DNA of 64,000 bases from Mixophyes australis (Eukaryota; Chordata; Amphibia; Anura; Limnodynastidae). The notes under the pieces are model-generated. The model made no database searches. It saw only the letters and a program-made list of their open reading frames with translations, and had not been told where the DNA came from. Positions 61,301 through 64,000 of this stretch are shown in pieces (the stretch's first letter is position 1; each line of letters starts with the position of its first letter). The stretch is taken from positions 310,001 to 374,000 of the forward strand of contig JAVHZZ010000067.1 of assembly GCA_036250195.1 (NCBI GenBank), read 5' to 3'. A program made the position numbers and the translations under genes.

Positions 61301-64000
61301 TTACTATGTTCACTGTTTCTGCAGTCCCAAAAAATAGGAACTGCAATCTATATTACTACTTTCACTGTTTCTGCAGTCCCAAAAAATACGAACTGCAATC
61401 TATATTACTACGTTCACTGTTTAAGCAGTCCCAAAAAATAGGAACTGCAATCTATATTACTACGTTCACTGTTTCTGCAGTCCCAAAAAATAGGAACTGC
61501 AATCTATATTACTACGTTCACTGTTTCTGCAGTCCCAAAAAATAGGAACTGCAATCTATATTACTACGTTCACTGTTTAAGCAGTCCAAAAAAAAAAAGA
61601 ACTGCAATCTATATTACTACGTTCACTGTTTAAGCAGTCCAAAAAAATAGGAACTGCAATCTATATTACTACGTTCACTGTTTCTGCAGTCCCAAAAAAT
61701 AGGAACTGCAATCTATATTACTACTTTCACTGTTGAAGCAGTCCAAAAAATAGGAACTGCAATCTATATTACTACGTTCACTCTTTCTGCAGTCCCAAAA
61801 AATAGGAACTGCAATCTATATTACTACGTTCACTGTTTCTGCAGTCCCAAAAAATAGGAACTGCAATCTATATTACTACGTTCACTGTTTCTGCAGTCCC
61901 AAAAAATAGGAACTGCAATCTATATTACTACTTTCACTGTTGAAACAGTCCAAAAAATAGGAACTGCAATCTATATTACTACGTTCACTGTTTCTGCAGT
62001 CCCAAAAAATAGGAACTGCAATCTATATTACTACATTCACTGTTTCAGCAGTCCAAAAAATAGGAACTGCAATCTATATTACTACGTTCACTGTTTCTGC
62101 AGTCCCAAAAAATAGGAACTGCAATCTATATTACTACGTTCACTGTTTGTGCAGTCCAAAAAAATAGGAACTGCAATCTATATTACTACGTTCACTGTTT
62201 CAGCAGTCCAAAAAATAGGAACTGCAATCTATATTACTACGTTCACTGTTTCTGCAGTCCCAAAAAATAGGAACTGCAATCTATATTACTACTTTCACTG
62301 TTTCTGCAGTCCCAAAAAATAGGAACTGCAATCTATATTACTACGTTCACTGTTTGTGCAGTCCCAAAAAATAGGAACTGCAATCTATATTACTACGTTC
62401 ACTGTTTGTGCAGTCCAAAAAAATAGGAACTGCAATCTATATTACTACATTCACTGTTTCAGCAGTCCAAAAAATAGGAACTGCAATCTATATTACTACG
62501 TTCACTGTTTCTGCAGTCCCAAAAAATAGGAACTCGATCTATATTACTACTTTCACTGTTTCTGCAGTTCCAAAAAATAGGAACTGCAATCTATATTACT
62601 ACGTTCACTGTTTAAGCAGTCCAAAAAAATAGGAACTGCAATCTATATTACTACATTCACTGTTTCAGCAGTCCAAAAAATAGGAACTGCAATCTATATT
62701 ACTACTTTCACTGTTTCTGCAGTCCCAAAAAATAGGAACTGCAATCTATATTACTACTTTCACTGTTGAAACAGTCCAAAAAATAGGAACTGCAATCTAT
62801 ATTACTACGTTCACTGTTTCTGCAGTCCCAAAAAATAGGAACTGCAATCTATATTACTACATTCACTGTTTCAGCAGTCCAAAAAATAGGAACTGCAATC
62901 TATATTACTACGTTCACTGTTTCTGCAGTCCCAAAAAATAGGAACTGCAATCTATATTACTACGTTCACTGTTTGTGCAGTCCAAAAAAATAGGAACTGC
63001 AATCTATATTACTACATTCACTGTTTCAGCAGTCCAAAAAATAGGAACTGCAATCTATATTACTACGTTCACTGTTTCTGCAGTCCCAAAAAATAGGAAC
63101 TGCAATCTATATTACTACTTTCACTGTTTCTGCAGTCCCAAAAAATAGGAACTGCAATCTATATTACTACGTTCACTGTTTGTGCAGTCCAAAAAAATAG
63201 GAACTCAATCTATATTACTACATTCACTGTTTCAGCAGTCCAAAAAATAGGAACTGCAATCTATATTACTACTTTCACTGTTTCTGCAGTCCCAAAAAAT
63301 AGGAACTGCAATCTATATTACTACGTTCACTGTTTAAGCAGTCCAAAAAAAAAAGAACTGCAATCTATATTACTACGTTCACTGTTTAAGCAGTCCAAAA
63401 AAATAGGAACTGCAATCTATATTACTACGTTCACTGTTTCTGCAGTCCCAAAAAATAGGAACTGCAATCTATATTACTACTTTCACTGTTGAAGCAGTCC
63501 AAAAAATAGGAACTGCAATCTATATTACTACGTTCACTGTTTAAGCAGTCCAAAAAAATAGGAACTGCAATCTATATTACTACTTTCACTGTTGAAGCAG
63601 TCCAAAAAATAGGAACTGCAATCTATATTACTACGTTCACTGTTTCTGCAGTCCCAAAAATAGGAACTGCAATCTATATTACTACTTTCACTGTTGAAGC
63701 AGTCCAAAAAATAGGAACTGCAATCTATATTACTACGTTCACTGTTTCTGCAGTCCCAAAAATAGGAACTGCAATCTATATTACTACGTTCACTGTTTCT
63801 GCAGTCCCAAAAATAGGAACTGCAATCTATATTACTACGTTCACTGTTTCTGCAGTCCCAAAAAATAGGAACTGCAATCTATATTACTACATTCACTGTT
63901 TCAGCAGTCCAAAAAATAGGAACTGCAATCTATATTACTACGTTCACTGTTTCTGCAGTCCCAAAAAATAGGAACTGCAATCTATATTACTACGTTCACT
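49380..64000. repeat. 52 bp satellite DNA array, about 280 copies, continues past the window
   Basis: Head-to-tail monomers of 52 bp: TTCACTGTTTCTGCAGTCCC, then AAAAAATAGGAACTGCAATC, then TATATTACTACG. Variation is concentrated in two places: the base before TTCACTG (cG, cT, cA) and the four-base segment after CACTGTT (TCTG, TAAG, TGTG, TCAG, GAAA, GAAG). The A run also varies, including a class AAAAAAAAAAGAACTG lacking TAGG. These classes recur in ordered blocks. Because 52 is not a multiple of three, apparent frames repeat every three monomers and are not genes. The first monomers (49380-49440) are the most irregular, as is usual at an array edge. Confidence 0.98.
53595..56390. repeat. Higher-order repeat within the satellite, 1397 bp period
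   Basis: Diagnostic monomers repeat at a constant offset of 1397 bp: TTTGTG at 53904/55301 and 54111/55508, the ten-A TTTAAG monomer at 54421/55818, and GTTGAAG at 54781/56178. About 27 monomers therefore make one higher-order unit, present as two tandem copies with few differences (for example CAATTTAT at 53938 only in the first). Confidence 0.85.

Noticed and set aside
49438..62632. Open reading frames of 74-80 codons inside the satellite
   Set aside because: They repeat the same peptide every three 52 bp monomers, have no start context and are broken at random by monomer indels.
49380..64000. CRISPR array
   Set aside because: The repeats are directly adjoining 52 bp monomers without unique spacers, in a eukaryotic setting.

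Overview
This window reads as nuclear DNA of a vertebrate with a large, repeat-laden genome, most likely an anuran amphibian. The evidence is sushi-type chromodomain Ty3/gypsy elements, Ngaro-type tyrosine-recombinase retrotransposons with an SGNH hydrolase, L2-like LINE tails ending in (ATG)n after 'GGCGCTATATAAATAA', abundant short inverted-repeat transposons, a decayed C2H2 finger exon and splice-bounded short exons. No bacterial-type gene, CRISPR array, rRNA or tRNA was seen. The species assignment is an inference.

Layout. 1-1080: decayed L1/Tx1-like LINE. 1060-2370: AT-rich tandem repeats, a possible non-coding first exon and a ~31 bp minisatellite. 4.4-5.1 kb: small fold-back elements. 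6.56-8.73 kb: an ~872 bp unit repeated 2.5 times, each copy carrying promoter-like sequence and the same splice donor. 11.25-18.08 kb (+): an unrecognised multi-exon gene, with a KEN-containing first exon, five homologous 57-60 bp phase-0 exons, a 69 bp exon and a 387 bp terminal exon. Two Harbinger-like MITEs, one nested, lie just before and within it.

18.8-29.4 kb is a nest. An old Ngaro-like element is split by a full-length sushi-type gypsy element (19085-24607, minus strand, 5 bp TSD TTCTC) and again by a younger internally deleted Ngaro copy (25473-28503) that shows the diagnostic A1 ... B1-A2-B2 split direct repeats. 29.4-36.7 kb holds a degenerate minisatellite, a decayed gypsy gag with a SCAN-like capsid interrupted by a probable solo LTR, two inverted-repeat elements and a C2H2 zinc-finger remnant. 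36680-44420 (minus strand) is a second, apparently intact and very young chromodomain gypsy element with long LTRs (1781 and 1704 bp, TSD CAAAG). 44.4-48.6 kb contains MITE, LINE and DIRS relics. From about 49.38 kb to the end runs a 52 bp satellite with higher-order structure, preceded by a GC-rich promoter-like module (48.78-49.02 kb) and a 46 bp minisatellite.

The most informative signals are in the two gypsy elements. Both carry a 10-nt self-priming match between the LTR transcription start and the site just inside the 5' LTR, with a TATA box at the right distance. Both have a GGGAAAC/T slippery heptamer that leads exactly from gag into the pol frame, and in both the pol stop lies inside the 3' LTR. 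The second element's R-U5 leader also carries two families of repeated hairpins, one with a compensatory base-pair change.
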